Assembly (NCBI GenBank): GCA_902604855.1
Contig: CACLAF010000002.1
Location: forward strand, 62,001 to 126,000
From: an uncultured SAR86 cluster bacterium
Lineage (GTDB): Bacteria; Pseudomonadota; Gammaproteobacteria; Magnimaribacterales; Magnimaribacteraceae
DNA length: 64,000 bases
Reading direction: 5' to 3'
Below are positions 1-10,800 of the stretch, in pieces. Numbering within the stretch: the stretch's first letter is position 1; every line of letters starts with the position of its first letter. The notes beneath the pieces are model-generated. The model searched no databases, was not told the origin of the DNA, and saw only the letters and a program-made list of their open reading frames with translations. The translations under genes and the position numbers were made by a program.

Positions 1-506
1 TCATGATCTATCAACCACAGAGGAGTTAAAAATGCATCTGGGATCATAGAAAATGTATCTCTCATTGTGCTTGGTCCTAAACCTGGTAAAACTAAATAAG
101 GACCATCAGGTACACCCCAAACTGCTAATGTCTGTCCAAAATCTTCGTCATTTTTATCAAAACCTAGGCCCGATGCTACATCGATAAATCCACCAATTCC
201 TAGAGTTGAATTTATGGTAAATCTTGTTATGTCAGAAATTCCATCATTAAATTTACCTTGTAATATATTATTTATTGCTATGCTAAGATCTTCTATATTA
301 CGAGTGAAATTCGTAATTGATGTTTCGATAAAGTCAGGTGTTACTCTTTTATAGAACCTTGCTATTGGAGAAGCAAATTGAAGATCAAGTGTTTGATTTA
401 AATTATGAGTTCTCTCATTGACATTCTTTAGTGGATCAATTTCAGATTTAGCAGTATTACTTAAAATTAAAATAAACCCTATAAAACAAATCTTTATTAT
501 GTTCAT
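1..506 (-). CDS. mlaA: MlaA/VacJ family outer-membrane lipid asymmetry lipoprotein (C-terminal part cut by window edge)
   Basis: Manual reverse translation gives MNIIKICFIGFILILSNTAKS...DEDFGQTLAVWGVPDGPYLVLPGLGPSTMRDTFSMIPDAFLTPLWLIDH; the GVPDGPYLVLP.LGPST.RD block is typical of MlaA. ATGA overlap with the mrp stop. Confidence 0.85.
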   Translation of the reverse strand, partial: MNIIKICFIGFILILSNTAKSEIDPLKNVNERTHNLNQTLDLQFASPIARFYKRVTPDFIETSITNFTRNIEDLSIAINNILQGKFNDGISDITRFTINSTLGIGGFIDVASGLGFDKNDEDFGQTLAVWGVPDGPYLVLPGLGPSTMRDTFSMIPDAFLTPLWLIDH

Positions 507-1327
507 TTAATTATGTTGATCTGAGGTATACCAGATGATTTCTTTTCCTTAAGAGCTTTTAATGAATCTACTAATTTCTCTGCTATGTTAACAAATTCCA
601 TCTTTAAAAGTGGATGATTTTGAATATTGGAATCTTGTGAGATTTCCACCAAAGGGAGTTGAGTCAATAAATCTATAGAATATTCTTCAGAAAGTTTTTT
701 TCCACCACCTTTTCCAAATAAGAAATATTTTTTGTCTTGATCGTCAGGTTGGAACCAACTCATATTCTCAATAAGTCCTGTTATTGGTTTATCTAATCTT
801 TTAATCATTTCAATACCTTTTTTGCAGTCAGAAATTGAAACTTCTTGCGGTGTCGTGACGACTATTGAGGAAGTTAAAGGTATTCTTTGGAGTAAGGTTA
901 ATTGAACATCGCCCGTTCCAGGAGGAGTGTCTACAATAAGATAATCTAATTCTCCCCAATCAGTCTGAGAAAGTAACTGCATAACGGCTCCGCTTACCAT
1001 TGGACCTCTCCAAATCACAGGCATATTTTCACCAGAAATTAATCCCATTGAGATGAACTTAATTCCTTCTTTGGTTAGTGGTTCGATAATCTGTGCTTTT
1101 GATAACTTCAATTCACCTGCAGATGAGCCAAGCATAATAGGTTGTGATGGACCATAAATATCTGCATCAACTAATCCTACAGAAAATCCTTTGTCCCTTA
1201 AAGCTAGTGCGATTTGAAGAGAAATAGCCGACTTACCAACTCCTCCTTTAGCTGAAAAGATACCTACGATATTCTTAACCTTTCTAAGAGTTTCAGGAAT
1301 CCTTAGTTTGTTATCTGATTGCGCCAT
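503..1327 (-). CDS. mrp: Mrp/ApbC/NBP35-type P-loop ATPase, iron-sulfur carrier family
   Basis: Deviant Walker A SAKGGVGKS, DADIYGPSQP, DTPPGTGDVQLT; CxxC absent. Confidence 0.9.
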   Translation of the reverse strand: MAQSDNKLRIPETLRKVKNIVGIFSAKGGVGKSAISLQIALALRDKGFSVGLVDADIYGPSQPIMLGSSAGELKLSKAQIIEPLTKEGIKFISMGLISGENMPVIWRGPMVSGAVMQLLSQTDWGELDYLIVDTPPGTGDVQLTLLQRIPLTSSIVVTTPQEVSISDCKKGIEMIKRLDKPITGLIENMSWFQPDDQDKKYFLFGKGGGKKLSEEYSIDLLTQLPLVEISQDSNIQNHPLLKMEFVNIAEKLVDSLKALKEKKSSGIPQINIIK

Positions 1328-1394
1328 ATTTTGTTAAAAAAGAACTCGTGCAAGTAGGTTATAATTAACATTTATCTAATATTCTAACCCTACA

Positions 1395-3044
1395 ATGGCA
1401 CAAGATTCCGAAAAAAGATCAATTTTAGTAACAAGCGCTTTACCTTATGCAAATGCACCTTTACATCTTGGCCATATATTAGAACATACACAAACTGATA
1501 TTTGGGTTAGATTCCAAAAACTATACGGAAATGAATGTACTTACGTATGTGCAGATGACGCGCACGGAACTCCTATAATGTTAAAAGCAGAAGAGCTTTC
1601 TATGAGCCCTGAAGAATTAATTGAAATGATCTATAAAGAACATAAGAGTACTTTTGAAGATTTTAAAATTTCTCATGATAATTATCATTCAACACATAGT
1701 AATGAAAACAAAATTCTTTCTGAAAGAATATATAAATCTTTGGATGCAAAGGGCCTTATAGAAAAGAAAGTTATAAACCAGCTGTTTGATACTTCAAGAA
1801 ACATGTTTTTATCTGATAGATATGTCAAAGGAACATGTCCCAATTGTGGAGCTGAAGATCAATATGGAGATAATTGTGAGATATGCAGTGCTACATATAA
1901 TGCCATAGATTTAAAAGATCCTATATCTGTGCTAACAGGTACAGAGCCAATAATTAAGGAATCAGAACATCTGTTCTTTAAACTTAGTCTATTAAAAGAT
2001 GAGATTAATAAATGGCTAGACTCATCTAAAATACAAGAACCAGTAAAAAATAAGCTAAATGAGTGGTTAGAAGCTGATTTAAAAGACTGGGACATCAGTA
2101 GAGATGGTCCCTACTTTGGTTTCAAAATACCTGGATACGATGATAAGTATTTTTATGTTTGGCTAGATGCACCAATTGGTTATTTAGCCAGTCATTTAAA
2201 TTATTTAATAAAACAAGATTGCGAAAAAGACTTCGAAAGTTTCTGGAGTAAGGATTCGGCCACGGAAGTTTTCCATTTTATAGGTAAAGATATAATGTAT
2301 TTTCATACGTTATTTTTTCCTGCAATGTTAGCGAACGCAGATTTAAAGACTCCAAATGGAGTTTTTGTTCATGGTTTTCTTACACTCAATGGCGAAAAGA
2401 TGTCTAAATCAAGAGGGAACTTCATATCTGCAGAAAACTATATCAACAATCTAGATCCAGACTATCTTAGATATTTCTTTGCATCCAAACTAAGTACTGG
2501 CGTCGATGATATTGATCTAAATTTAGATGAATTCAAACAAAAATGTAACTCAGATTTAGTAAATAAGTATGCAAATATTGCCAGTAGATCCGCAAAATTT
2601 ATTAATAAGAATTTTGATAATAATCTTTCAGAGACATTAGATTGTCCAGAGTTGATCAAAGAATTTAAAGTAACTTCACAGAAAATAGCTGATCATTATG
2701 GAAAGCTTGAATTTAGTAAAGCACTTAAAGAAATAATGTTATTAGCTGATAAAGCAAATCAATATGTGGATTCAAAGCAACCGTGGGTCCTTATGAAAGA
2801 AGAAGGAAATGAGCAATTAGTACACTCTATTTGCACTACCTCATTAAACTTATTTCGAATACTAACTATAATGTTACAACCTGTTATACCTGGTTTTGTT
2901 GATAAGAGTTTAAGATTCTTAAAAGAAGATAAAATAGAATGGAGTTCAATAAATAAGACTCTTTTAAATTGTAAAATAGACAATTTTGAAGCCATAGTCA
3001 CAAGAATAGATGACAATCACTTGGATAAATTAATGGGAAATTAA
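1395..3044 (+). CDS. metG: Methionine--tRNA ligase, catalytic and anticodon-binding part (no C-terminal tRNA-binding domain)
   Basis: HLGH (HIGH) motif, CPNC...CEIC zinc motif, KMSKS motif. Confidence 0.95.
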   Translation: MAQDSEKRSILVTSALPYANAPLHLGHILEHTQTDIWVRFQKLYGNECTYVCADDAHGTPIMLKAEELSMSPEELIEMIYKEHKSTFEDFKISHDNYHSTHSNENKILSERIYKSLDAKGLIEKKVINQLFDTSRNMFLSDRYVKGTCPNCGAEDQYGDNCEICSATYNAIDLKDPISVLTGTEPIIKESEHLFFKLSLLKDEINKWLDSSKIQEPVKNKLNEWLEADLKDWDISRDGPYFGFKIPGYDDKYFYVWLDAPIGYLASHLNYLIKQDCEKDFESFWSKDSATEVFHFIGKDIMYFHTLFFPAMLANADLKTPNGVFVHGFLTLNGEKMSKSRGNFISAENYINNLDPDYLRYFFASKLSTGVDDIDLNLDEFKQKCNSDLVNKYANIASRSAKFINKNFDNNLSETLDCPELIKEFKVTSQKIADHYGKLEFSKALKEIMLLADKANQYVDSKQPWVLMKEEGNEQLVHSICTTSLNLFRILTIMLQPVIPGFVDKSLRFLKEDKIEWSSINKTLLNCKIDNFEAIVTRIDDNHLDKLMGN

Positions 3045-3045
3045 A

Positions 3046-3378
3046 ATGGATGAAATTAGTATCGAAGACTTTATGAAATTGGATTTAAGAATAGCCAAAA
3101 TTATCAATGCCGAACCTGTAGAAGAAGCTGATAAATTATTAAAATTAGAACTTGATGTAGGTGATTACGGAAATAAAACTGTTTTTGCTGGAATGAAAAA
3201 ATCTTATGACGCAGAAATTTTGGTCAATAAATTAGTAGTTTGTGTAAATAACCTGAAACATAGAAAAATGAGATTTGGTACATCAGAAGGTATGATTTTA
3301 GCTGCAGGCGATGATGACATAGGAATTTTCATTTTATCCCCGGATGAAGGTGCAATACCTGGTATGCAAGTAAGGTAA
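3046..3378 (+). CDS. Stand-alone MetG C-terminal (EMAPII/Trbp111-like) tRNA-binding domain protein
   Basis: [14 protein letters not shown]...[12 protein letters not shown]...[16 protein letters not shown]...[13 protein letters not shown] aligns with the E. coli MetG C-terminal domain from memory. Confidence 0.9.
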   Translation: MDEISIEDFMKLDLRIAKIINAEPVEEADKLLKLELDVGDYGNKTVFAGMKKSYDAEILVNKLVVCVNNLKHRKMRFGTSEGMILAAGDDDIGIFILSPDEGAIPGMQVR

Positions 3379-4418
3379 TGACTAAAGAGACAGATATTAT
3401 TATCATTGGTGCAGGACCAGTTGGTCTTTTTACTGTCTTCGAAGCAGGACTTTTAGGACTTGAATGCATCCTAATAGACAATCTTGATAAAATTGGAGGT
3501 CAATGTAGTGAGCTTTATCCTGAAAAGCCAATCTATGATATACCCGGTGTCCCCAATCAAACAGCACAAGAACATGTCGACGCATTGCTAAAACAGATAG
3601 AGCCTTTTAAATATGATGTATTCTTAAATGAAAGAGTCGAGAGTTTAGAAGAAATCAAAGATGAGGATATCTCTTCTTGGAAAATAACTACATCTGAAGG
3701 AAACAAATTTAAAGCTAAAAGTATTTTTATAGCTGCAGGTGCCGGATCTTTTGAACCCAGAAGACCACCAAATATTGATAATCCCGATCGATTTCTTGAG
3801 AAAGGTGTTTCCTACTCTGTTAAATCTAAAGATAAATTTAAAGATAAAGATCTACTAATTTTTGGGGGTGGCGATAGTGCATTAGACTGGACAGTTGAAT
3901 TGGCCGATATAACAAAATCTATAAAATTAATTCATCGAAGAGATGAGTTCAGAGGTGCGCCTAATACTGAAGCTCAAATGAGAGAATTAGTAGAAACAGG
4001 TAGTGTAGATTTGAAAACTCCGTATGTCATAGAAGATCTAGTTGGTACAGAAAAAATTGAGGGTGTTTTAGTTAAAAACTTTGAGTCAAAGAAAATAGAA
4101 GAAATCAAATGTGATGAAATTCTATTTTTATTTGGTCTTAATAAAAAATTAGGCCCTATTGCTGATTGGGGTATTGATATGGATAATAAAAAAATCTCTG
4201 TAGATACAGAAAAATATGAGACAACAACAAAAGGGATCTTTGCAGTTGGAGATATAAATGATTATCCCGGTAAGCTAGATCTTATTCTTTGTGGATTTCA
4301 TGAAACTACCTTAGCAGTTCAAGAAGCTTTCAGAAGATCAAATCCTGGTGAAAGAGTTCCTTTCGGTTATACAACTTCTAATACTAAGTTACAAAAGAAA
4401 CTAGGCGTTAGAGATTAA
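3378..4418 (+). CDS. Ferredoxin/flavodoxin-NADP+ reductase type 2 (thioredoxin reductase-like, YumC type)
   Basis: [18 protein letters not shown] motif, [19 protein letters not shown], second GGGDSALDW nucleotide motif, FAVGDIND. Confidence 0.85.
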   Translation: MTKETDIIIIGAGPVGLFTVFEAGLLGLECILIDNLDKIGGQCSELYPEKPIYDIPGVPNQTAQEHVDALLKQIEPFKYDVFLNERVESLEEIKDEDISSWKITTSEGNKFKAKSIFIAAGAGSFEPRRPPNIDNPDRFLEKGVSYSVKSKDKFKDKDLLIFGGGDSALDWTVELADITKSIKLIHRRDEFRGAPNTEAQMRELVETGSVDLKTPYVIEDLVGTEKIEGVLVKNFESKKIEEIKCDEILFLFGLNKKLGPIADWGIDMDNKKISVDTEKYETTTKGIFAVGDINDYPGKLDLILCGFHETTLAVQEAFRRSNPGERVPFGYTTSNTKLQKKLGVRD

Positions 4419-5631
4419 GTTTCTTCTTTCTTCTTGCTACCTGTTTCAATCTGACAGAATTGATCTTGATGAACCCAGTTGCGTCTTCTTGATTGTAAGT
4501 ATTTTCATCGTCTTCGAAAGTTACAATTTTTGAATCGTAAAGGCTTAAATCTGAAGATCTACCTAAAATGGTTATATTGCCTTTATATAATGACATTTTG
4601 ACACTACCTGAAACGAATTCTTGAGTCTTATCAATCAACGCTTGAAGAGCTTCTCTTTCTGGACTCCACCAATAGCCATCATAGATGAGTTGAGCATATT
4701 TTGGCATTAATCCATCCTTTAAGTGTGCAGCTTCAGCATCTAGTGTTATAGATTCTATTGCACGATGAGCTTGCAGAAGAATAGTCCCTCCAGGAGTTTC
4801 ATAACATCCTCTTGATTTCATACCCGTATACCTGTTTTCAACAAGATCAAGCCTTCCAATACCATGTTTCCCAGCTAGTTGATTTAATTTTGATAGTATT
4901 TCAGAAGGAGAATTACTAACATTGTTGATTGATATAGGTTCACCAGATTTAAACTCAATGGAGATTATCTCTTCCTCATCTGGAGCATCTATTAGAGAAG
5001 ACGTTCTTTGCCAAATTTCCTCTGGTGCTTTTACCGATGGGTCTTCTAATATCTCTCCTTCATAAGACGTGTGAAGTAAATTCTCATCTGTTGAATATAA
5101 AGGATCATCGGGGCTTGCATCAATTTCTATCTGATGTTCTTTGCAATAATCTACTAAGTCAGCTCTTGAAGTATATTCCCAGGTCCTCCAAGGAGCTATA
5201 ACTTGAATATCAGGATTTAATGAGTAAGATCCAATTTCAAATCTAATTTGATCATTTCCTTTACCAGTAGCACCGTGAGCTATTGCATCTGCACCCTCTT
5301 CTTCTGCTATTTCTATCAGTCTTTTACTAATTAGTGGTCTCGCGATCGATGTACCTAAAAGATATTCACCTTCATATAATGTGTTAGCTTTGAACATTGG
5401 AAATATATAGTTCTTTGTAAATTCTTCCTTTAAATCTTCTATTAATATCTTAGAAGCACCAATAGCATTAGCTCTATCTTTAACTTGCTCAGGATTATGA
5501 TCCTGTCCTATATCTGCTGTAAAGGCTATAACCTCAGCTTCATATGTATTTTTTAACCAATGCAGTATAACGGTAGTATCTAAACCACCAGAGTATGCTA
5601 GAACTATTTTTTTAATTTTTTTATCAATCAT
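4408..5631 (-). CDS. argG: Argininosuccinate synthase
   Basis: [52 protein letters not shown]. Confidence 0.95.
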   Translation of the reverse strand: MIDKKIKKIVLAYSGGLDTTVILHWLKNTYEAEVIAFTADIGQDHNPEQVKDRANAIGASKILIEDLKEEFTKNYIFPMFKANTLYEGEYLLGTSIARPLISKRLIEIAEEEGADAIAHGATGKGNDQIRFEIGSYSLNPDIQVIAPWRTWEYTSRADLVDYCKEHQIEIDASPDDPLYSTDENLLHTSYEGEILEDPSVKAPEEIWQRTSSLIDAPDEEEIISIEFKSGEPISINNVSNSPSEILSKLNQLAGKHGIGRLDLVENRYTGMKSRGCYETPGGTILLQAHRAIESITLDAEAAHLKDGLMPKYAQLIYDGYWWSPEREALQALIDKTQEFVSGSVKMSLYKGNITILGRSSDLSLYDSKIVTFEDDENTYNQEDATGFIKINSVRLKQVARRKKKLNL

Positions 5632-5822
5632 AATAATTAGATGCGTATTGTATACATAGAATCTGTAATTTCACTAAAGTGCACAAGATTAAGTTAACTT
5701 ACAGAAAACTTTACGAATTTTAATAATAAATTTTAGAGTTCTAAGCTTTTTTATAAGCTGTTTTATACTCACTACTTCTTATATTTTCAAATACGAGGTT
5801 TGATTCTTCTTAAGAGAGAGAT

Positions 5823-7349
5823 ATGCTTGGTCACGTGGAATTATTTCAGAAACTTATTAAGTCATATAGCATAGACAAAATAACTTTTTTGATTAGTTTC
5901 TGTACCGTAATTGGCATAGCGAGCTTCATTTTATTGAACACCGATTTCGCTAAAATAATTATTGGCGAAATATATTCCTTTGTAGCTGATTATTTTGGAT
6001 CTTACTATTTAATCTTGACGATTTTTAGCTTTCTATTTTTGATAATTCTTTCAGTTTCGAAATATGGGCAATATGTTTTGGGTGGCAAGGATAGCTCTCC
6101 TGAATTTTCATATATGAGCTGGATAGGCATGTTATTTTGTTCAGGAATTGGTGGTGGCATTATTTACTGGTCAGGGGTTGAATGGGCTTATTACGTTGAA
6201 ATTCCTCAATTTAATATTAAACCTAATTCAGAACAAGCTTACTCTCTTGCAACTGCTTACGGGTTATTTCATTGGGGACTAAGTGCCTGGTCAATATATG
6301 GTATACCTGCTATTGGATTATCTATTGTATTTTACAAATATAATCTTACTTCTCTAAGATTAAGCTCAAGTCTGAAGGGTTTAGGAATAAATGATATTGA
6401 GTCATCTTTATTTGGAAGGTTTATAGATCTTATTTTCATACTAGCTACGGTGGGTGCCGCCGGTGGCACGATAGGCTCTTATATACCAATGTTATCAAGT
6501 GGATTTACTAATATTCTCAGTATAAACAATGGTTTGCATATAGATATTCTAGTAATACTTTTATGTGTCTCTCTTTTTGGCTTCAGTGTTTATAAAGGGA
6601 TTGATAAAGGTATAAGAACACTAAGTAACTTTAATCTGATATTAGCCTTGATTTTTTTGTGTTCAATAGTTTTAACAATAAATTTTGAAGAATTACTTCA
6701 ATTATCTATATCTGGCATTAAATATTCATTTCTTTATTTTTGGAAAATGAGTACTTTAGGCTTAGCAACACCCTCAGAGTTTGCTAAAGAGTGGACAATA
6801 TTTTATTGGGCTTGGTGGGTTGCCTTTGGACCTTTAGTAGGTTTATTCATTGCAAGAATTTCTAAAGGTAGATCTTTGCGACAGGTAATTTTTGGTATGT
6901 TGCTTTTTGGAACTCTCGGTACATGGTTATTCTATTTAATATTGGGTGGTTACTCAATGAGTGGTGAGCTAAATGATCAACTAAATGTAATTCAAAATAT
7001 GAAAGATATTGGTCATGCTGAAACAGCTATATCAGTCGTAAATTCGCTACCATTCAATACAATAATGCTTTTTCTATTTTGTGTTATTACAATAATATTT
7101 ATTACTACATCATATGACTCAATGTCTTATGTAATCTCTTCTCATGTTTTAAATATAAAAGGTGGAATGAAAGAACCGCATAAAAATTTGAGATTAATCT
7201 GGGCTATCATACTAGGTATTCTCCCAGCTGTATTAGTCTTGTATTCTGATCATAACGTAGCTTTAGACTTGATATTAATAGCGTCTTTACCATTACTATT
7301 TGTTTATCCATTAATGGCCTTATCAATTATTAAGGAACTTAGAAAATAA
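5823..7349 (+). CDS. BCCT family transporter (betaine/carnitine/choline type)
   Basis: Many TM segments; GIGGGIIYWSGVEWAYY, HWGLSAWSIYG, FYWAWWVAFGPLVGLFIARISKGRS typical of BCCT. Confidence 0.9.
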   Translation: MLGHVELFQKLIKSYSIDKITFLISFCTVIGIASFILLNTDFAKIIIGEIYSFVADYFGSYYLILTIFSFLFLIILSVSKYGQYVLGGKDSSPEFSYMSWIGMLFCSGIGGGIIYWSGVEWAYYVEIPQFNIKPNSEQAYSLATAYGLFHWGLSAWSIYGIPAIGLSIVFYKYNLTSLRLSSSLKGLGINDIESSLFGRFIDLIFILATVGAAGGTIGSYIPMLSSGFTNILSINNGLHIDILVILLCVSLFGFSVYKGIDKGIRTLSNFNLILALIFLCSIVLTINFEELLQLSISGIKYSFLYFWKMSTLGLATPSEFAKEWTIFYWAWWVAFGPLVGLFIARISKGRSLRQVIFGMLLFGTLGTWLFYLILGGYSMSGELNDQLNVIQNMKDIGHAETAISVVNSLPFNTIMLFLFCVITIIFITTSYDSMSYVISSHVLNIKGGMKEPHKNLRLIWAIILGILPAVLVLYSDHNVALDLILIASLPLLFVYPLMALSIIKELRK

Positions 7350-7481
7350 ATACCCTTTAAATTAGTGTTTAGCATTGCTGATTTCTTTTGATTGTTTCGT
7401 CAACTTTATTTTGTTCTGTTTATTGCTATATGTGCTGCTATGAATTCTAATAATACGGAATGTATCAATGATTTTTTAATT

Positions 7482-8774
7482 ATGAAAAAACCTAAAGATT
7501 TAAACCTTGAGACACTATCTCTACATGCTGGCAATAAACCTGACTCTGATTTCGGTTCAAGAGCAACTCCGATCTACCAAACGTCATCTTTCGTTTTTCC
7601 AGATTCGGAAACAGCTGCTGGCATTTTTAATAATGAAAGAGCTGGTCATACCTATTCGAGGATAACAAACCCTACTAATGCAGTTCTGGAAGAAAGAATC
7701 AGCTCATTGGAAGGTGGAATAGGTGCAATTTCAACAGCTAGTGGACAAGCTGCACTCTTTTTAGCAATTACAACAATATTAGGTAAAGGTTCACACATAG
7801 TAGCTTCTAAGAGTCTCTATGGAGGAAGTCATAATTTACTTGAATATACATTACCAAGATTTGGAATTACCTCTTCTTTTGTGGACTTTAGGAAACCTAA
7901 AGATATAAAGTCAGCTATACAAAAAAATACAGGTTTGATATTTGGTGAAACTTTAGGTAATCCTGGTCTTGATGTTATGAACATTGAAATGGTTTCAAAT
8001 ATTGCACATCAAAATAAATTACCACTTTTGGTAGACTCTACTTTTACCACGCCCTATTTAATGAAACCTTTCGACTATGGAGCTGACCTGATTTTTCACT
8101 CAGCTACTAAATTCCTCTCAGGACACGGAGTTGTTATAGGTGGGCTGCTGGTGGATAGTGGTAAATTTGAATGGAGTTCAAATAATAAATTTAAAACACT
8201 AAATGAACCTTATAACGGATTTCATAATATGAAATTTGTAGAAGAGTTTGGACCTGCCGCCTTTATTAATAGAGCCAGAAAAGAGGGAGCAAGAGACTTT
8301 GGTGCTTGCATGAGTCCTCACACCGCCTTTTTGATTCTGCAAGGATTAGAGACACTTAGTTTAAGAATGGAAAAACATATCTCAAATACTCGTGAAATTG
8401 TTTCATTTCTCAATGAACACAAAGAAGTTAAGAGTGTTTCTTATCCTGAATTAGAGAATCATCCAGACAATAAACTAGCTCAAGAAATTCTACCAAGAGG
8501 TTGTGGAGCAGTTTTTACATTCGAAATTGAGGGTGGACTTGAATCTGGTAAGAAATTTATTGAATCATTAAACATCTTCTCTCATTTAGCAAACGTAGGT
8601 GATGCAAAATCATTAGTGATCCATCCTGCTAGTACAACTCACCATAGAATGGATACTCTAGCATTAAAAAATGCTGGAATTAGTGAATCTACAGTAAGAC
8701 TTTCAATAGGTATCGAAGATATAAATGATTTAAAAGAAGATCTTGATGAAGCATTAAAACAAGCGAATCGATAA
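7482..8774 (+). CDS. O-acetylhomoserine/O-succinylhomoserine sulfhydrylase (Cys/Met metabolism PLP enzyme)
   Basis: ETLSLHAGNKPD, ATPIYQTSSFVF, HSATKFLSGHGVVIGG (PLP lysine), LVIHPASTTH. Start set at the internal MKKPKDLN; the ORF track start at 7392 is a TTG extension. Confidence 0.9.
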   Translation: MKKPKDLNLETLSLHAGNKPDSDFGSRATPIYQTSSFVFPDSETAAGIFNNERAGHTYSRITNPTNAVLEERISSLEGGIGAISTASGQAALFLAITTILGKGSHIVASKSLYGGSHNLLEYTLPRFGITSSFVDFRKPKDIKSAIQKNTGLIFGETLGNPGLDVMNIEMVSNIAHQNKLPLLVDSTFTTPYLMKPFDYGADLIFHSATKFLSGHGVVIGGLLVDSGKFEWSSNNKFKTLNEPYNGFHNMKFVEEFGPAAFINRARKEGARDFGACMSPHTAFLILQGLETLSLRMEKHISNTREIVSFLNEHKEVKSVSYPELENHPDNKLAQEILPRGCGAVFTFEIEGGLESGKKFIESLNIFSHLANVGDAKSLVIHPASTTHHRMDTLALKNAGISESTVRLSIGIEDINDLKEDLDEALKQANR

Positions 8775-8775
8775 A

Positions 8776-9540
8776 ATGTATTATCATCCTATCCAACAAA
8801 AAATTAATAATAGTGAACCTATTATTTTTATTCACGGTACTGGTATGGATCATACGGTATGGACTTTACCAGTGAGATACTTTTCTAGAAAAAAAATAGA
8901 TGTACTGGCAATAGATTTACCTGGTCATGGACAAAATAAAGATAAACCACTGAACTCAATATCTAAGATTTCAACCTACATTTATAATTTTCTAGATAAA
9001 CATAAAATTCAAAGATGCTCCTTAGTTGGGCATAGTATGGGTTCTCTAATAGCATTAGAGATGGCATCTTCTCGACCTGAAAGAGTCAAAGCTATATCTA
9101 TGATAGGAACGGCTTTTCCAATGCAAGTAAATGAAGCGCTATTGGAATCTGCAAAAAGAAATCCTCAAATTGCTATAAATATACTTACATTTATGGGGTA
9201 CAGCTATTCTTCGCGATTAGGTGGCAATAAAACTCCAGGCATGTGGATGACAGAATCGACTAAAAGATTGATGCAGAAAAGTAAAAAAGGAATTATTTTT
9301 AAGGACTTGAAGGCGTGTTCAGAATTTGCTGATGGGCTTGATAAAGCAAAAAAAGTCGAGGCTAAAGTGCAATTAATTTTGGGTTCCAACGATTTCCTAA
9401 CACCGAGGATTAAAGCACAAGATTTAATTGATAATTTTAATCAACCTCTTGTAGAGGAAATATATGGCTCTGGACATTCCCTGATGATGGAAGAGCCGAA
9501 CAAAGTGCTCGACTATCTAATTAAATTATTTAAAAATTAG
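8776..9540 (+). CDS. Alpha/beta-fold hydrolase
   Basis: FIHGTGMDHTVW, GHSMGS nucleophile elbow, GSGHSLMMEEP. Confidence 0.85.
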   Translation: MYYHPIQQKINNSEPIIFIHGTGMDHTVWTLPVRYFSRKKIDVLAIDLPGHGQNKDKPLNSISKISTYIYNFLDKHKIQRCSLVGHSMGSLIALEMASSRPERVKAISMIGTAFPMQVNEALLESAKRNPQIAINILTFMGYSYSSRLGGNKTPGMWMTESTKRLMQKSKKGIIFKDLKACSEFADGLDKAKKVEAKVQLILGSNDFLTPRIKAQDLIDNFNQPLVEEIYGSGHSLMMEEPNKVLDYLIKLFKN

Positions 9541-9558
9541 TGCTATGAGGAGATTAAT

Positions 9559-10461
9559 TTGAATAATTTAATCATAGGTGATGGAGGAATGGGCTCTGAA
9601 TTAAGATTCAGAGGAGTCGAAGTACCTTCTCATGTTGAATCAATCTGGTCTGCTTTAGCTCTTATTGATAATCCAGAAGTTATAAAACAAATACATTTGG
9701 ATTATATTGAAGCAGGAGCTGAGTATATTACTATTAATAATTATACAGTTACTCAACCTATCTTAGAACGTGTAGGAATGTCCGATCAACTTGAAGACTT
9801 AACGCTCCTCTCAATTTCTCTTGCAAAAGAAGCCATCAAAGAATCTGGTAAAAATATAATGATTGCAGCCTCCCTACCCCCTCTGGAGACAAGTTATCGG
9901 GCTGACCTTATTCAAGATACCTCAAAAATGTCTGATCAATATGGAGAACTGGCTGAAATTTTAGAAGGTCAAGTAGATATCATGCTATGCGAAACTATGG
10001 CAAATAGTGAAGAAGGTAGAGTTGCTCTCTCTTCTATTCAAAATTCTAAAGCTAAAAAATGGTTAAGTTGGACTTTACATGGCAATAGACTAAATACGCT
10101 ACCTAGTGGTGAAACAGTTATTGAAGCATTTGAAGCAGTCCCTGATTTAGCTTGCGATGCGTATTTAATTAATTGTTGTGGAGCTAATCTTGTCACTGAA
10201 TCATTAAAAGAATTGAATAAACTCACTGATAAACCTATAGGGGGATTTGCCAACTCAGAAATGATAGAAGCAATTCAAAATGATTCTTCTAGTATAAGTG
10301 CTGAAAATGACCATTGGTCTTCTGCATCTATTATTGATGAGAGAACTTACACTGACGAAGTTTCTAAATGGATTGATGAAGGTGCCACAATCCTAGCTGG
10401 TTGCTGCCGCACTAGACCATCTCATATAAAGGAGATGACAGAAAGATTAAAACAGAGGTAA
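9559..10461 (+). CDS. Homocysteine S-methyltransferase family protein (BHMT/MmuM-like)
   Basis: GDGGMGSELRFRG N-term, zinc-thiol motifs INCCGAN and AGCCRTRPSHI. Confidence 0.85.
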   Translation: MNNLIIGDGGMGSELRFRGVEVPSHVESIWSALALIDNPEVIKQIHLDYIEAGAEYITINNYTVTQPILERVGMSDQLEDLTLLSISLAKEAIKESGKNIMIAASLPPLETSYRADLIQDTSKMSDQYGELAEILEGQVDIMLCETMANSEEGRVALSSIQNSKAKKWLSWTLHGNRLNTLPSGETVIEAFEAVPDLACDAYLINCCGANLVTESLKELNKLTDKPIGGFANSEMIEAIQNDSSSISAENDHWSSASIIDERTYTDEVSKWIDEGATILAGCCRTRPSHIKEMTERLKQR

Positions 10462-10465
10462 GGGA

Positions 10466-10786
10466 TTATTCCTGTTGTTCAACAGAATCTACTATTGCTT
10501 GTAACTCACCTGCTTCATGCAATTCAGAAATAATATCGCAGCCTCCAATTAACTCTCCATTCACAAATAGTTGAGGAAATGTTGGCCAATTTGAGAATTG
10601 AGGTAAATTGGCTCGTATCTCTGGATTTGAAAGAATATCCACAAATGAAAAAGGTTTTCCGCATGCAATTAAAATTTGTGAAGCTTTTGAAGAAAATCCA
10701 CATTGAGGAGCTTCTGGTGAACCTTTCATATACAAGAGTATCGGGTTCTCCTTAACTTGATTCTCTAGTTCTTCAATTATAGTCAT
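10466..10786 (-). CDS. grxD: Monothiol glutaredoxin (Grx4/GrxD)
   Basis: ENPILLYMKGSPEAPQCGFSSKA (CGFS), NWPTFPQLFVNGELIGGCDI. Confidence 0.95.
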   Translation of the reverse strand: MTIIEELENQVKENPILLYMKGSPEAPQCGFSSKASQILIACGKPFSFVDILSNPEIRANLPQFSNWPTFPQLFVNGELIGGCDIISELHEAGELQAIVDSVEQQE

Positions 10787-10800
10787 TTATCTATCTTACC

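Noticed and set aside
1859-3016. Minus-strand ORFs inside metG (1859-2095, 2462-2659, 2759-3016)
   Set aside because: Antisense to a strongly supported gene; no recognisable motifs; spurious AT-rich ORFs.
5741-5775. AGCTTTTTTATAAGCT hairpin upstream of the BCCT gene as a terminator
   Set aside because: Stem of only five pairs in AT-rich sequence within a divergent promoter region; not convincing.
7392-7481. N-terminal extension of the homoserine sulfhydrylase (MFRQLYFVLFIAICAAMNSNN, looks like a signal peptide)
   Set aside because: Starts at TTG and is non-homologous; a PLP sulfhydrylase is cytoplasmic; the internal ATG at 7482 gives the expected N-terminus.
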